Shown: positions 38,280 to 49,900, counted from the first letter of the stretch. The stretch is DNA of 64,000 nt from Colletotrichum lupini (GCF_023278565.1 NC_064677.1:2976001-3040000), one strand, 5' to 3'. The notes: a model not told the origin generated them from the sequence alone. Numbers and translations are program-made.

Positions 38280-39684
38280 GTTATTATTATTTTAATAGGA
38301 TATAATAAGTAAACGAGGATAGTACTAACAGAGTAGAGGGATAAAGAAAAATAAGGAATTAGGAGTTTATTATAAATAAATAGAGAAGTAGAAATAGAAT
38401 AGGTATTAATAGCGTCCTTAGATATTATTACGGCCGTTATCCGGCTTTTAAATTAAAAGCTATTAGTAATATTGGTATACGTATTAATATAAAAATTAGA
38501 AATATTACGGTAGGCGTATAAGTTATTAAAATAAGCTATTACGAATATTTAAAGAGGAATAGGTAAAAGGGCAAACGTAGTTCTAATAAAAGACTTTAAT
38601 TACTACGACTACTTATAAAAAAGCGACGATATATTAAAAGGCTAATAGGGTAGAATAAACCCGATTATCGATTTAATAAGTAAATACTCGCCTATAGCCT
38701 CTTTTTATATAATACGAGGATATAAACAAAAAACGATACGGTAATAATAATCGACTTATTTTTTATATTTAAAAAGCTAATAAGAATAGTAATACAATAC
38801 GCCCTACGTAAAATAAATTACGGGTCGGATTACTAAGCAATTAAGATAAATTTTAATATTACTACGCTTAAAATAAAAAGCTAATTACGGCTCTTTTTTA
38901 AAAACGCTCTATAAAAATAAGTTAATAAGAGAATAAAAATAAACTTAGGGCAAATACTAATCGGAGGGATAGTATAATAATAGGTAAATTAATTAATATT
39001 CGTAGTATATAAAGTAATAAAAATACTAACCCCTAAGGCTAAGCTATTTTTATATATAAAAGAATAGTAAATAGTTAACTTTACGTAGCTACGATAGATC
39101 TATACTTACTAAAAAAACTAAGCGAGGGTAAAGAAAAAGGTAAGTAATAGCTAAACCGAGTTAAAAAAACGCACCCGCTCGGTAGCTAAGTAATATTACG
39201 ACGCTATTTAATAATAAAAAAAGAGCTATTAAAAGGACTTTTTAATTAACGATATAAATATTTAAAAAGTAATAAAGTACTTTAACGTTAGTAAAGGGGC
39301 ATCTTTTAATAAAATCCCCCAATTAAAAAGAGCTAATAGTTCCTAAATAGAAGATATTATAGAATAGGCCGAAGAGCTACTTTTTATATCCTTTTTTCTT
39401 TTTTTTAATATAATTAAAAAAGAGAGCGAGTAGTTATAAAAGTCGCCCATACCTTTTTTTAACTTAACGTTAAGAAAAATAAAAAAATAGCTCTTTATAA
39501 TAAAGTTATAAAAAGATCCTAAAGAAAATAGTTTACTAATAGTAGTATAAAAATAAACGTAGCTAGGAATAAAAAAGAGGGTACTTATACTCTTTTAGAC
39601 CTTACTAAATAAAGGGATATTACTAAGGTAATAATAATACGCTAAGATTATTTTATTAAAAAAGCTAAATAAAAGTAATTATAA
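38280..39684 (+). pseudogene. LINE ORF2 relic, endonuclease and start of RT
   Basis: Readable endonuclease blocks include L-V-I-S-V-Y-V-P near 38,470, V-V-L-I-K-D-F-N near 38,578 (A-G-D-F-N in active enzymes) and P-I-I-D-L-I-S-K-Y-S near 38,660. Later blocks match the exo/endo-to-RT linker (A-A-K-Y-L-N-V-S-like near 39,255). The relic ends in K-K-(P)-N-K-S-N-Y at the gypsy insertion. The enzyme nicked target DNA to prime reverse transcription. The plus-strand direction results from the later inversion; the RT half is on the minus strand. Confidence 0.82.
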
Positions 39685-40064
39685 TAAAAACGTATAGGGT
39701 ATAAGGGACTCTCGCGGTACGGTGCTTTAGAAGAATTACTAATACTTATAAAAGTAATATAAGATACCTCCTTCGATCGGGTTAATACGGTTTTAATTAA
39801 TAAAGCTACGGCCGAGGGAAAGAGGGTAATATTAACTAGATCGGAAAAGTAGATTTTTTAATTATCTTATATTATTACGTTTAAAAATAAATTATTAAAA
39901 AAGCTTTAGTTTAATTTTAAAAAGTATATATATAATTAAAATAAAAATCCGCGCTACTAAGCTCCTATTTTTTATTAGGGCCCTTCTCTTTATATTTTAT
40001 TTTAATTAGCTAACCCGTAGATCCTTGGACTTAATTAGTTTTAAAAAGGACCGCTAGGACTAAT
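39685..40064 (-). repeat. Displaced remainder of the gypsy copy B 3' LTR
   Basis: Matches positions 18-397 of the 5' LTR in inverse orientation to it. It abuts the LINE at 39,684 (target duplication ATAA at 39,681-39,684) and the right 515-bp element at 40,065. The missing first bases are found at 32,494-32,515. Confidence 0.88.
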
Positions 40065-40579
40065 TATTACGAAGGTAACTTTATTTACCTTATTATTCGC
40101 CTTATTATCAATATTACGTAAGCAAACTATATACCATATTAATCTACGATTTCTATAGATTATTATAGGTATTGATTATGTAAGCAATACTGCTTACATA
40201 AGCTTACGTAAGCAATGGAAAGTGCTGGAAGGTAGCTAAATAAGCTGGAATTCTCTCGAGACGGAATTACGTACTACGATTACGCATTCACTTACGTATA
40301 CGCTTATTAATTATATTATAATTAATAAGCAGTGGAATATTCTAGTAGGAGGTTTTTATGCCTATATATAGGCGTGTATTTGCCTACCTAGACCTTTCGT
40401 TAAGTAAGCAACTTCTTATATAGTAATTTAACTATATTACTCTCTTTACTACAAAAAACCTCTTTTATATACGCTTATTTCCCCTATATTTATATATTCT
40501 TGCTTCTATATAAATATTTATCTTTTATATTCTTTATAAGAATATCTCGCATTACCTCGTTAAAGCTATACGTGCTAGA
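40065..40579 (-). mobile_element. 515-bp element, right copy
   Basis: Inverse of 32,516-33,030 with the same length and end points (on the minus strand it starts TCTAGCACGTATAG and ends CTTCGTAATA). Its outer flank ATTAC (GTAAT on the other strand, 40,580-40,584) pairs with GTAAT at 33,031-33,035. It keeps CA and TG sites like the left copy. Confidence 0.85.
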
Positions 40580-40984
40580 ATTACTCATAGCGGATATTTA
40601 CTATAGTAATAGCGCTCGATAAGTAGGTAATTACTTATATAAAAATTAGTATATAAGAATATTTAATACTCTTAACTTAATATAAAGTCCCTAAAAACTA
40701 AGAGGGGGCCGTTTTATAAGCCTATATATAAACGTATTTAGTATAGAGTCTTGCTTAAAGATATAATAAAGAGGGTTATAGTATAAGGTTACTACGTTTA
40801 GGGTAGGACTTACTAACTATTAACTATTAATAAGCTTAGAATAACTTAAGTATTCCTTATAAACATATTCTAATTCCCTTATTTATTATTTATTATAAAG
40901 CTCCCCTATTCATAATCGGGCTCTTTCGCTCCTTTTATATAAACCGTTACCCTTTATTTAAGGTCTTCAATCTACTTTAATTAA

Positions 40985-42590
40985 TAAATATAGGCCTTGT
41001 TCTTACTTTTATAGTTTTACTAACGCTTTATATTATTAATAGCGCTATTTATAACGTAATAAACTATCCACTAGCTAATATACAAGGCTTAAAAATATAT
41101 ACTATAACGCGGCTTCCTTATTAGCTTATAATACTAAGAGGTAATAATATAAGATAGATAAAGGACTTATATAATTAATATAGCTATATTATATACTTTA
41201 GTCCTATAGATCTAAGCTATATAGCCGGCTAGGTATAGAACGATATTTACAGACCTAGGGTAACTAAAAAAGCCTAAGAATTCTTATTATAGCCCTTAAA
41301 TAGTAAGTTTTAGTTCTAAAATCCCTTATTAATCGAAGTTACCTAAAGTTAACTTACTAACTATTGATATATATACTTATAAGCTATAAGTATTCTAGAT
41401 ATAAGTTTATTAAATGAAAAAGATTACTCTTAAGTCCGCTACCTCTTTTCTCCTACGTTTTTAGAGCTTACCCTGAGATAGTAGTAAATACTCTTTTATA
41501 AATATATAAATCTCTATATATATAAGATTTTAGAAATAAGTAATAGTAAAAAGAAGCCCGTAAAAATAACCTAGCTATTATACTTTATAACCTTCGATAT
41601 TATAACTAAGCTATACTTTAAGTAACCCCTCGGTTTACTAAAAAATAACGAGTTTACTAACCCCTAGGTTAAATTTATATTCGACTTATTATATATAGTA
41701 CCTATTATTTTTATTATTAAATATTACGCCGTATTAAAAACTATCTTTACCCCTTTTTTATTAGCCTATATCCTTAAACTAAATACTACTTTTATAATTA
41801 CTCTAAAAAGTATATAAACTAACGGTTAAAAAACGGTTCGGATTAACTTAAGATTTAGAACCTTATTTTAATAGCTAAGGAGGGTAAAGGGCTTACTATT
41901 AAAAAAATATAATTAAATTCTAATCTAATAATAATTATAGGATTTAATATAATAAATAAGCGATATCCTTAGTTCTTAAGTCCAAAATCTATAATTTATA
42001 AATTATATTAGTAACTCTATTAAATAATTATATTTATAACCTACTTACCTATCTAAGTAAAATAATAATTATTTATAAAAAGATCCGTAATAGTTTTACT
42101 AAGCTTAACGATCTTATATTCGAGCGTCTCTAAGTACTTAAGTATTTAAATACTTATTTAAAAAAAGCGCTTCGTATTTACCTACCGTTACTAACTATTA
42201 TTCTTAGAGTCGTCCTACTTAGCGGCTAATAAATCCTTAGTAAATAAATACCCTTTAGTATACGTATATCGGTCTATTACTAATTAACGTATAAGTTAAA
42301 GGCTAATTTTTAAAGCGTAAAGACCTTTATATTAAAATAGTAGTTTAAAACGGACTTAGTATACGCGAAAGATATTACCGAGGCCTATTAGCCGTTCGGA
42401 TTCGGGCCGCGTAACTACTTAAATAAAAATATAGTAATATATAAAATAAGGCTCGTACTAATTATATTACGTTTTTAATACGACCTTAAGTTTTATAAAG
42501 AGAGCCGTAACTAAGAGGACTAGAAATTATTTATATTATAAATTAATAACTCTCTAATTATTCGTGCTAAGCTACTAACTACGTAAACTA
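40985..42590 (+). pseudogene. Cytochrome P450 monooxygenase relic
   Basis: One frame covers a nearly full-length fungal P450. An N-terminal hydrophobic anchor (about 40,990-41,060) is followed by a hinge reading L-A-x-(x)-x-G-L-K-I-Y and then R-L-P-Y. The I-helix A-G-x-[DE]-T-T reads I-G-F-N-I-I near 41,937-41,954. The K-helix E-x-x-R reads K-A-L-R at 42,164-42,175. The haem loop F-G-F-G-P-R-N-C reads F-G-F-G-P-R-N-Y at 42,395-42,418, so the haem-ligand Cys is lost (TGC to TAC). The C-terminus follows for about 55 codons. The haem loop resembles fungal secondary-metabolism P450s of the CYP65 (isotrichodermin hydroxylase-like) kind; that finer assignment is inference. The enzyme is dead. Confidence 0.88.
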
Positions 42591-42599
42591 GGCTGAATA

Positions 42600-43070
42600 T
42601 TTAAGGGGGTTTAGGGTTAAGTAATCTCGATTAAATAATTATTATTTAGCTAGATATAAAAAGCCTAAGTCTACGTAAAACAGGTAATTTAATAAAACTA
42701 GGTATATCCTCGCTTAAGTAATACTTACTATATACGTAAATATATATATAGTTCGTTATACCTCCATAAAGTTATTTAGGGCGCGTATAATTATTATTAA
42801 ATAGTAGTTAGATAGGTAAGGGTTATTTTTTATATATTAATAAGTATAGCGAATAAATAGCTATATAAAGAAACCCTATAATTATATAAATAATAAATAT
42901 ACGATCCCCTTATATAAGGATACCTTTCTTAGCCTTATTTATACCGCTAGTTAAATATAAATTGAGTCGTTCGAGGTAAATTAATTACTATAAAGAACAT
43001 CCTAGAGTAGTTTAATATCAATATTCGTACTAATAGTACGGTTACCCTATTAACGTATATATTAATAATA
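42600..43070. other. Unassigned DNA after the P450 relic
   Basis: AT-rich, with no recognisable frame on either strand. Confidence 0.4.
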
Positions 43071-43074
43071 TATA

Positions 43075-43520
43075 TATACGCAAACTATAGCCCTCTCTAA
43101 GTAATATAACTAGTTATTTAGTAATTAACTAATAAAAGTCGTAGTATTACGGATCGACTCTACCTAGTACTTAGCGTTAGAAATTAATTTATAAAGTCTA
43201 ATAGAACGATCTTTTAATCTTTTACTTTAATCTTTAAACTTTAAATAAGCTTTAAAAATATCGTTATACTATTTAGCTATTTAAAAGCTAGTTAGTTTTA
43301 TATAATCTTAAAGTAGCGCGTTATATAAAAGAAAAATAGTCATAATAGCTATACTTACTTTATTAATAACTACTTCTAGCCCGTCTATAATCTCTTTAAA
43401 AATACTACTTTTTAAAAAACTAAGTAAACTAGTAGCGTTAATACCTCGGTTTAAAAAAATTTCGTCCTAACTCTTTCCCTAACGGGGTATATATAGTAAT
43501 ATAAAATAGCCCGCTATCGA
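43075..43520 (-). pseudogene. Unidentified coding relic, helical
   Basis: A minus-strand frame reads about 145 codons with stops only at former Gln, Arg or Trp codons, including E-I-I-D-G-L-E-V-V-I-N-K near 43,395 and V-E-S-I-R-N-T-T-T-F-I near 43,155. The helical pattern recalls the N-terminal regions of some fungal NACHT/STAND proteins, but I cannot confirm this, and no nucleotide-binding motif was seen nearby. Confidence 0.33.
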
Positions 43521-45690
43521 GCTTTTTAAAAAAAGCTATACTTAACGAGGTAGCTTTAACTTACTTCTTATAACTTCGACTTTAATAACGTATTACTTTT
43601 TTAATACTATTTTACGCCGCTTAACTCTTATATAAAAAGATTCTTACTCCCAGGGGCTATATAGGCTAATTATTATCCTACCAACCGCTATTTTAATATT
43701 TACTAGTGCCTAATCCTAGGACCTTATTAATATATACGTATATCCCTAGTTATAAATATAATTAACTAACTCGTTAATAAGCAGGTGGCTACCTATCTTA
43801 GTAAAGGGCTATAAGGGGAATTACGAAGTAATAATTATCCCGGATAGTATAGCGAATATTTGAAATAAAATATAAGAAAAATGTATTATAGTATTCTTAA
43901 AATAAAAAGCTTATTAAAAGGTAATAAGGCAATTTATATTAATATAATAAAGCTAGTTTAAAAAATAAGTTAAACTTAGTTAATATCTTAACAAGAAATA
44001 AACTTATAATAGAGGTTCGAACGCTGATATTAGTATAAAGCTAAAGTTCTAGCCATATATAGCTCTTTTATAAACTTCTTTATAAGGTCCTTCGAAGTTA
44101 GCGCCTTTAGTTTAAATAAAGACTATTTAGTTAAAAAAGGTTACCATAAAAAAACACTATACTATAATTAATTACTAAGAATAAATAACTAAAAGATTTT
44201 TAGGTTAATTAGTAAAGTAGTTTTCAAAATCGAGTTCTTTAATTTACTACTTTATTTTTTAAATTATACTTTTTAAGTCTTGCGTTTACTAGATCGGGGT
44301 AACTTTTACTATCCGTAATATACCTCTTTATATAATTCCTCTTATTAAACTAATTAAAACTATTATTAAAAGCCGATTTTGAATAAGTAAAATAATAAAA
44401 CGGGTTATATACTACGACTAGTTATATAGCGCTACTTACGGGCTTATTAATAATAATTATTAATAACGCCGTCGTAGGCGGGACTTAGGAATCCGCTACC
44501 TAGTCCTAGTATATAAAATATAAACTCTTTATAACTTTAACGTATTTCTATTTATAAAAATCTAAATAGGTAGTCGCGATACGTATAGTATAGTGGACTA
44601 GAACTTACTAAAATAAATAATTAAATCTCTTTTATTAAGTAAGATATATAGTTATAAAAACGGTTATATAAACCTCGTAGAGCGAGAGATATCCGCAATA
44701 CTAAGTACTAAATAGGTATTACTTACTAGCTATTAAGAAAAAAATAAAAGTTTTTATTATTAAATTCTAAAAATATAATTATATCCTCTATTAAAAGTAA
44801 AATAGTTTATTATACGGTTCTTACGGTACTACCTAAGACCGAGAGGTAAAAATAAGTTTTCGTAACTACTTAATCGCATTCTTTTAGTAATAATAACAAA
44901 TCTAGTATTATAATAGCTTTAACTATCTATAGCCTTACCGCACGTTACGTAACCTCGGTTATATAATTACCGAGGTCTACTTTATTTATACCCTCTATAT
45001 TAGAGCGAGCTTCGTACCTATTTCTTATTTCTAATAAATAACCGTTCTCTTTTACTTACGTTAATACCCCTATAGTAACTATATAATATCTAAGAAATAG
45101 TAGATAAGGATTTTCGATAATAGTATATTTCTTACTTATACCGGCGTTTTAATAATCTTAATTACCTACTTAGAAATATTAATATTAATAAAACGGTATT
45201 AAGCTATAAAAATATAAAAGATAATAGTGCGGACTTATTATATACGTTATAAAGGGCACTAGGCTACTTATACTAAATATAGTATTTTTAATAACTTAAA
45301 ATCTTATTATTACAAGACGCGGGGCTAGAGGTGCGAGGATTCCCTTTTTTAAACAAGTCTCTTTTTTAATATTAGTATATCTCTCGGTACTCGCTAATAG
45401 TATATATAGGGTAATAAGAGCTTAAGTTAAGTTATTAAAATAGGGAGGCCGCGCGAAGACTAGTAGTATTATATTACGCTTTTATAAATACTAATTATTA
45501 TACGGATTCTAAGCTCGAACTTATTATAATTTTAAAATCTATTATAATCTACTTATAGGGCTCTTATACGTATATATACCGCTTTTAATTATTAAATATT
45601 CCCCCCTAATAGTAGTACTTTCCTATTTACCTTATTATTTATATAGTATCCTTAGTAGAATAAAATCTAATTTTTAAAAAATAGAAATTA
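43521..45690. other. Unassigned host-type DNA
   Basis: Short coding-like stretches occur, such as one on the minus strand near 44,430-44,590 with G-S-G-F-L-S-P-A-Y-D. They are too fragmentary to name. No transposon ends were recognised. Confidence 0.35.
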
Positions 45691-45697
45691 GGATATA

Positions 45698-46870
45698 ATG
45701 CTTAGTATCGGTAGCTAAATTATATTATTTATCCCGATACTCGCTTTAGCTATAGCTATTACCCTATTGATCGTACTATTTATAACTAGGACGAATATAA
45801 GTAATAAAAAGAATAATTATTAGCTCTCTATAAGTTAACGAATTTTTACTCGTCCTAGCTAATAATTTCCTTCGTAACTAAATATATTAAAAAATAGTTA
45901 ATATATTATTTAGATTAAAGTAGTAAATATTACGAACGGTAGTATTAGTAATAGTAATAGCTACCTTATCCCTAGTATTCTTAGCGTCCCTACCCTTAAG
46001 GATATAACTTATATTATAGAGGGTATAAGTAACGCCTTAAAGAACTTACTTAAAAGTCTAACGAATTTTATAAATAATAATAATTAGGATACTAAGGGCT
46101 AGCCTTTAGCTAATAAGATATACTTACTAAGCGTTAGGTAAAGCTATTACCTATATTCAATAAAATTATATAAAGCGACTTATACTTATAATTACGACTC
46201 TAATAATAAGATTATAGCTAGTAACTATAAAAGTTATATTAATAAAGAAGCCGGTATATACCCTTAGTATTATATATATAATAGAGGTTAAGTATTAATA
46301 GTATTATAGGTTTAAGAATAATCGCCTAGTTAATCCCTTTATTCTTAGTAATTAATATTATAAATATTTTTATTCCCCTTATTTCTACTATAATCGCGAG
46401 CCTAAACTAAGTCGTTAATCTTACTAACTATAATACTAAAACTATAATAACTCTCCTAATTATTAATATTATATCTAACGGTATTACGCTCCTTAATACG
46501 CTATTTATCTTTATTTTTAGCTCCCTCCGCGTACTTATTTTTATATTACTCGTCTTTTTTATAACTAGCTCGCTTACCCTTTACGACTTTATTATTATTA
46601 TAATATCGCTTATTTATAATAAAAAAAGCATTTTAAATAACTACGTAACCGCGTTAAGTATATAGATCTAGCTAAAAAGCCAGTTCCTTAGTATATTATA
46701 AATCGTAATAGCCGTATTATTAATCGCTATATTATACTAGTTCTTTATTTAGTTTATAAACTTTAAACGTACTACGTTTAATAGACGTAAGCGTACTAAA
46801 AAAGAGATTAATAACTAGCGAGGTATTATTAAAAGAATTAGGGGCGACGTATATATATAAAAAAGTAATA
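45698..46870 (+). pseudogene. Four-helix membrane protein relic, SUR7/PalI-like
   Basis: From a possible ATG at 45,698 one frame gives a hydrophobic first helix (about 45,715-45,790), a long polar extracellular-type region rich in Asn and Ser (about 45,800-46,330), and then closely spaced hydrophobic helices (about 46,440-46,515, 46,525-46,620 and 46,700-46,760), followed by a basic tail (R-R-K-R-T-K-K-E near 46,785). One helix, a long loop, a helix cluster and a cytoplasmic tail is the topology of fungal SUR7/PalI family proteins, which act at the plasma membrane in cortical patches or pH signalling. No diagnostic residue motif could be checked because Cys and Trp codons are lost, so the family name is tentative. 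Confidence 0.45.
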
Positions 46871-46879
46871 AAAAATAAC

Positions 46880-48430
46880 TTAATAATACTAGTTACTATT
46901 CGTTTTTTATATTTCTAATTTTCAAGTTAATATTATATAGTACTAGATTATAGGGTATTATATCCCGCCTTAGCTAATTAGGGCTCTAATTACTATTTAT
47001 AAATCTCTATTACCGTTAATATCTTCATTTCTTAACGTTTATATATAAAGGTCTCGTCTCTATATATAACGTCCTTAATATTACTTACTAATATTATAGC
47101 TATTTATAAGGTTGATAGTAAATATATAAGTACTAATATAAAGTTATAAGTCGTTATTAAGTGGCTAAAAATGCAATTATAAATATTAGTTAAAGTAATA
47201 TATATTTTAATTAAATATAAGTACTTGTTTTACGCTTATCCCTAAAAGTAGTATTATAGCTAATACTAAACCTCGTTATTTAAAGAACTAAAGTAATATA
47301 TAAGACTTATATATTTATATATAGGACCCTAGACCGTTAGCTAAGTAAACTATAATTACTTTACTATCTTACTACGTTTATTAAAAAAGAGCTTCTATCT
47401 AAGTTACTCGCTTATTAATTAAAAGAATATACTACCGATTATAATAACGACGTAAAATCTTAATCAAAATAGCCGCCTATTAACTAACTTAAAATAAAAA
47501 ATACTATTCGTAATATAGATTATTTAGTTATAGAACGTCCGTTATTAAGTCTATAAAAGTATTATAAACTAGTAATATATACCCCGCTAGCTTAGAAAAG
47601 GATATCTTATTTAGTAAAGGCTTTATTATATTCTTAGTAACTTACTATTAATAAAACGCATCGTTTTAATTCTAAGCTCTAATCGTATTATTAAGTAGCT
47701 AATAATAGTTCGGTTATAAATAACGCACTTATTTAAGTACGTATAACGGCTTTTTAAAGTTAATAATAGTCCTAGGATAAGATACTTTTATATTAATTCA
47801 CTCCTCTTTATCATACTAAGACGTAGTTAATTATAGGGGTAATATAAAGGATATTTAACCCCTAGAGCTATATTAATTCCTAGCTATACGCTTCGCAAAA
47901 CGCCTTATAAAGTCGGATATTAAAAAAAAGAAATAAGATTTTAATAATCTTAAGTATGCTCTTATAGCGCGTTTACTAACTCCGATTTACTTATAATACG
48001 AGGAAAGGGAGCTTTTTTTACTTAAAAGTACTATTTAGAATAAGAGCGTAAGAAGAGCTACTTCGGTAGTATATCTAACGTCACGGAACGTTATAAAACG
48101 TTTTTTAAAAACTACGAACTAAAGGTTTAATTGAAGTAGTAAATAACTTATAAAAGAATATCGGTAATTTACTAGTGCCCTAAACGTTAGTTTAATTAAT
48201 ACTAAAATTCGTTAGAAGTCTAGCTCTAGCGAATTATAACTACGAGAACTTCTATAATAATATAGGTCGTATATATATCTAAATTAAGAAATATAATTAA
48301 TAATAAGTTATAGTTATATTAGTAATACTATATAGTAGCTACCCGCTTTATATAATAAGAATTAAATAGATTTATATTATTATATTTTAAAGCCCTACGA
48401 TCTCTTTAGTTTATTATTTATATTATACAG
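46880..48430. other. Unassigned host-type DNA
   Basis: A minus-strand frame around 47,640-47,890 and a plus-strand frame around 48,060-48,240 look coding, but neither could be tied to a family. No transposon ends were seen. Confidence 0.33.
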
Positions 48431-48469
48431 AGCGAATTTCGATATATAAATATATTACTTAATATAGAG

Positions 48470-49900
48470 TACGCTAAGACTTCTAAAATTATTATTATTA
48501 GAGGGGGAATTATAGGCCTTACCCTAGTTATAATACTTAAGAAGTTCGAGATTAAATATATTCTTTTAGAAACTTATAACAAAATCGCCCCCGCCGGTAG
48601 TAATAGTATCGGCTTATTCCCTAATACTTTTCGGATATATAACTAGCTAGGAGTATATTATATTATAAAATAGCTATTATATATTAAAATTAAAAAAGCG
48701 AAGACCGGACGGCTAGTTAATTAAACGTTTACGAGCTCTTTTTAAATAAATTAAAAAGAAGTAAATAAGGTCTAGACTTATTAAAATAACCGTCGAGCTT
48801 ATATAGCCCTACTTAAGTATAAGTATACTATGCGCATAATTTAAAAATAATAGCTTTTATATATTCTATATAAGGTTTTATAGTATAAAGAGAACGTTTT
48901 AATAAATAAAAAAGTAATAGACCTATAGTTCTTTTTTAGTAGCGTTAAGCTATTTATATATAACGGGAGCGTATATAATAGGAGTATATTAATTAGAGCC
49001 GATAGTGTTAAGAATATTATTAAAGAGCTAATATATAAAACGGCGGGTCTTACTTAAGGCCGATGCTTATTCTTTTTAAAAACGAGAGAATAGCTACGTT
49101 TTATTAATATAACTTCGGTATTACTCATAATATACCTTATTTAAATAACTATTAGTTTAATACTATTTTCTAAGAGGGGTTATCCTTGATAATTAGTCCC
49201 GGGCTAGAAGGGTCTTTATACTAGTTATGATTTATTAAGTTTCTAGAGGCTATGCGAGGCGCATATATTCCGACTTATACTAAGATAAATAGGGCGAAAT
49301 TTATGAAAGAATACGCAGATTACTACGTTACTAAAAACGTTAGTTTTAACTAAATATATAAAAAGCGCGTTTTTGTTATGCTTATTATATTATACAAAGG
49401 AGTACAAAAAACCTAGTTTTTTTAAAGGGCCCTTATAATAAGAGATGCGGTATATAAAATAAGTCGTTTAGGTAAGTAATAGGCCGTAGCGAATTAGTTA
49501 GCCAATTCTCTAAGTATTTAGTTGAATCCCCTAAGAAACTAAAAAGGTAATAATATAATTAAAATAGCTACTTTCTTTTTTAACTCTTTAAAATATAAGT
49601 TTAATACTAAAAAAAGCGGCCTCGCTAGTTTTATAAACGACGACGTTATAGATATTTTTACCGCTTTTCAAAAGGCTTAAAGAAGTTATATAAGCCGCGT
49701 TATTAAGTATTTATATATAATCTAGGTACTTATAGCCTTTAAATAACCTTTATTATTTTAATTAGCCCTTAGCGTTTTTTTATAAAATCTTAAAGAGCGT
49801 ATTTAGGCCCCGATAGCCGCTATTTTTATAAATATCCTAAAGGTTAAGGGTTTGCCCATTCTATTCCGTCCTAAAACAATCCTTTTTAATAATAAGTTTT
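48470..49900 (+). pseudogene. FAD-dependent monooxygenase relic
   Basis: The frame reads as a full-length group A flavin monooxygenase. The N-terminal Rossmann motif G-x-G-x-x-G appears as R-G-G-I-I-G-L at 48,500-48,520 (first Gly altered), followed by the strand-end Glu in L-L-E-T-Y. A G-S-N-S-I-G-L-F-P-N block lies near 48,600. The second FAD motif G-D-A-x-H reads R-D-A-V-Y at 49,441-49,455. Downstream, a block reading G-L-P-I-L-F-R-P-K near 49,850 resembles the C-terminal region of fungal meroterpenoid and indole-diterpene epoxidases of the PaxM kind. Such enzymes epoxidise the prenyl chain before cyclisation. The general family is clear from the motifs; the pathway is inference. RIP has destroyed the gene. 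Confidence 0.87.

Larger units (their letters stand above)
36450..39684 (+). mobile_element. Tad1-like LINE, 5' half (ORF1 and endonuclease part of ORF2)
   Basis: Holds the 5' region, ORF1 and the endonuclease-to-RT linker of a non-LTR retrotransposon. It stops at 39,684 exactly where the LTR begins. The last codons read K-K-(P)-N-K-S-N-Y and continue in frame into K-A-(W)-(R)-P-I-S at 20,857 on the minus strand. Together the two halves make roughly 5.9 kb or more of one LINE copy. Confidence 0.85.
33031..40064. other. 7.0-kb segment inverted between the two 515-bp repeats
   Basis: Three independent joins work only if this segment is flipped. The target duplications ATTAG and GTAAT pair crosswise between the repeats. 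The 3' LTR piece at 39,685-40,064 continues the 22-bp LTR start at 32,494-32,515. The LINE 5' half ending at 39,684 continues into the LINE 3' half at 20,857 in frame with one copy of ATAA. Homologous recombination between inverted repeats is the simplest cause; an assembly error at the repeats is the alternative. Confidence 0.88.

Noticed and set aside
39685..40064. A LINE-internal segment, or an independent solo LTR
   Set aside because: It has no LINE frame, ends exactly at the LTR ends seen in copies A and B, and lacks just the bases found at 32,494-32,515, so it is the displaced rest of the copy B 3' LTR.
32516..40579. The 515-bp inverted repeats as terminal inverted repeats of a 7.5-kb DNA transposon
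   Set aside because: Each copy has its own 5-bp target duplication (crossed), and the segment between them holds pieces of a LINE and a gypsy LTR that continue outside. They are separate insertions that later recombined.
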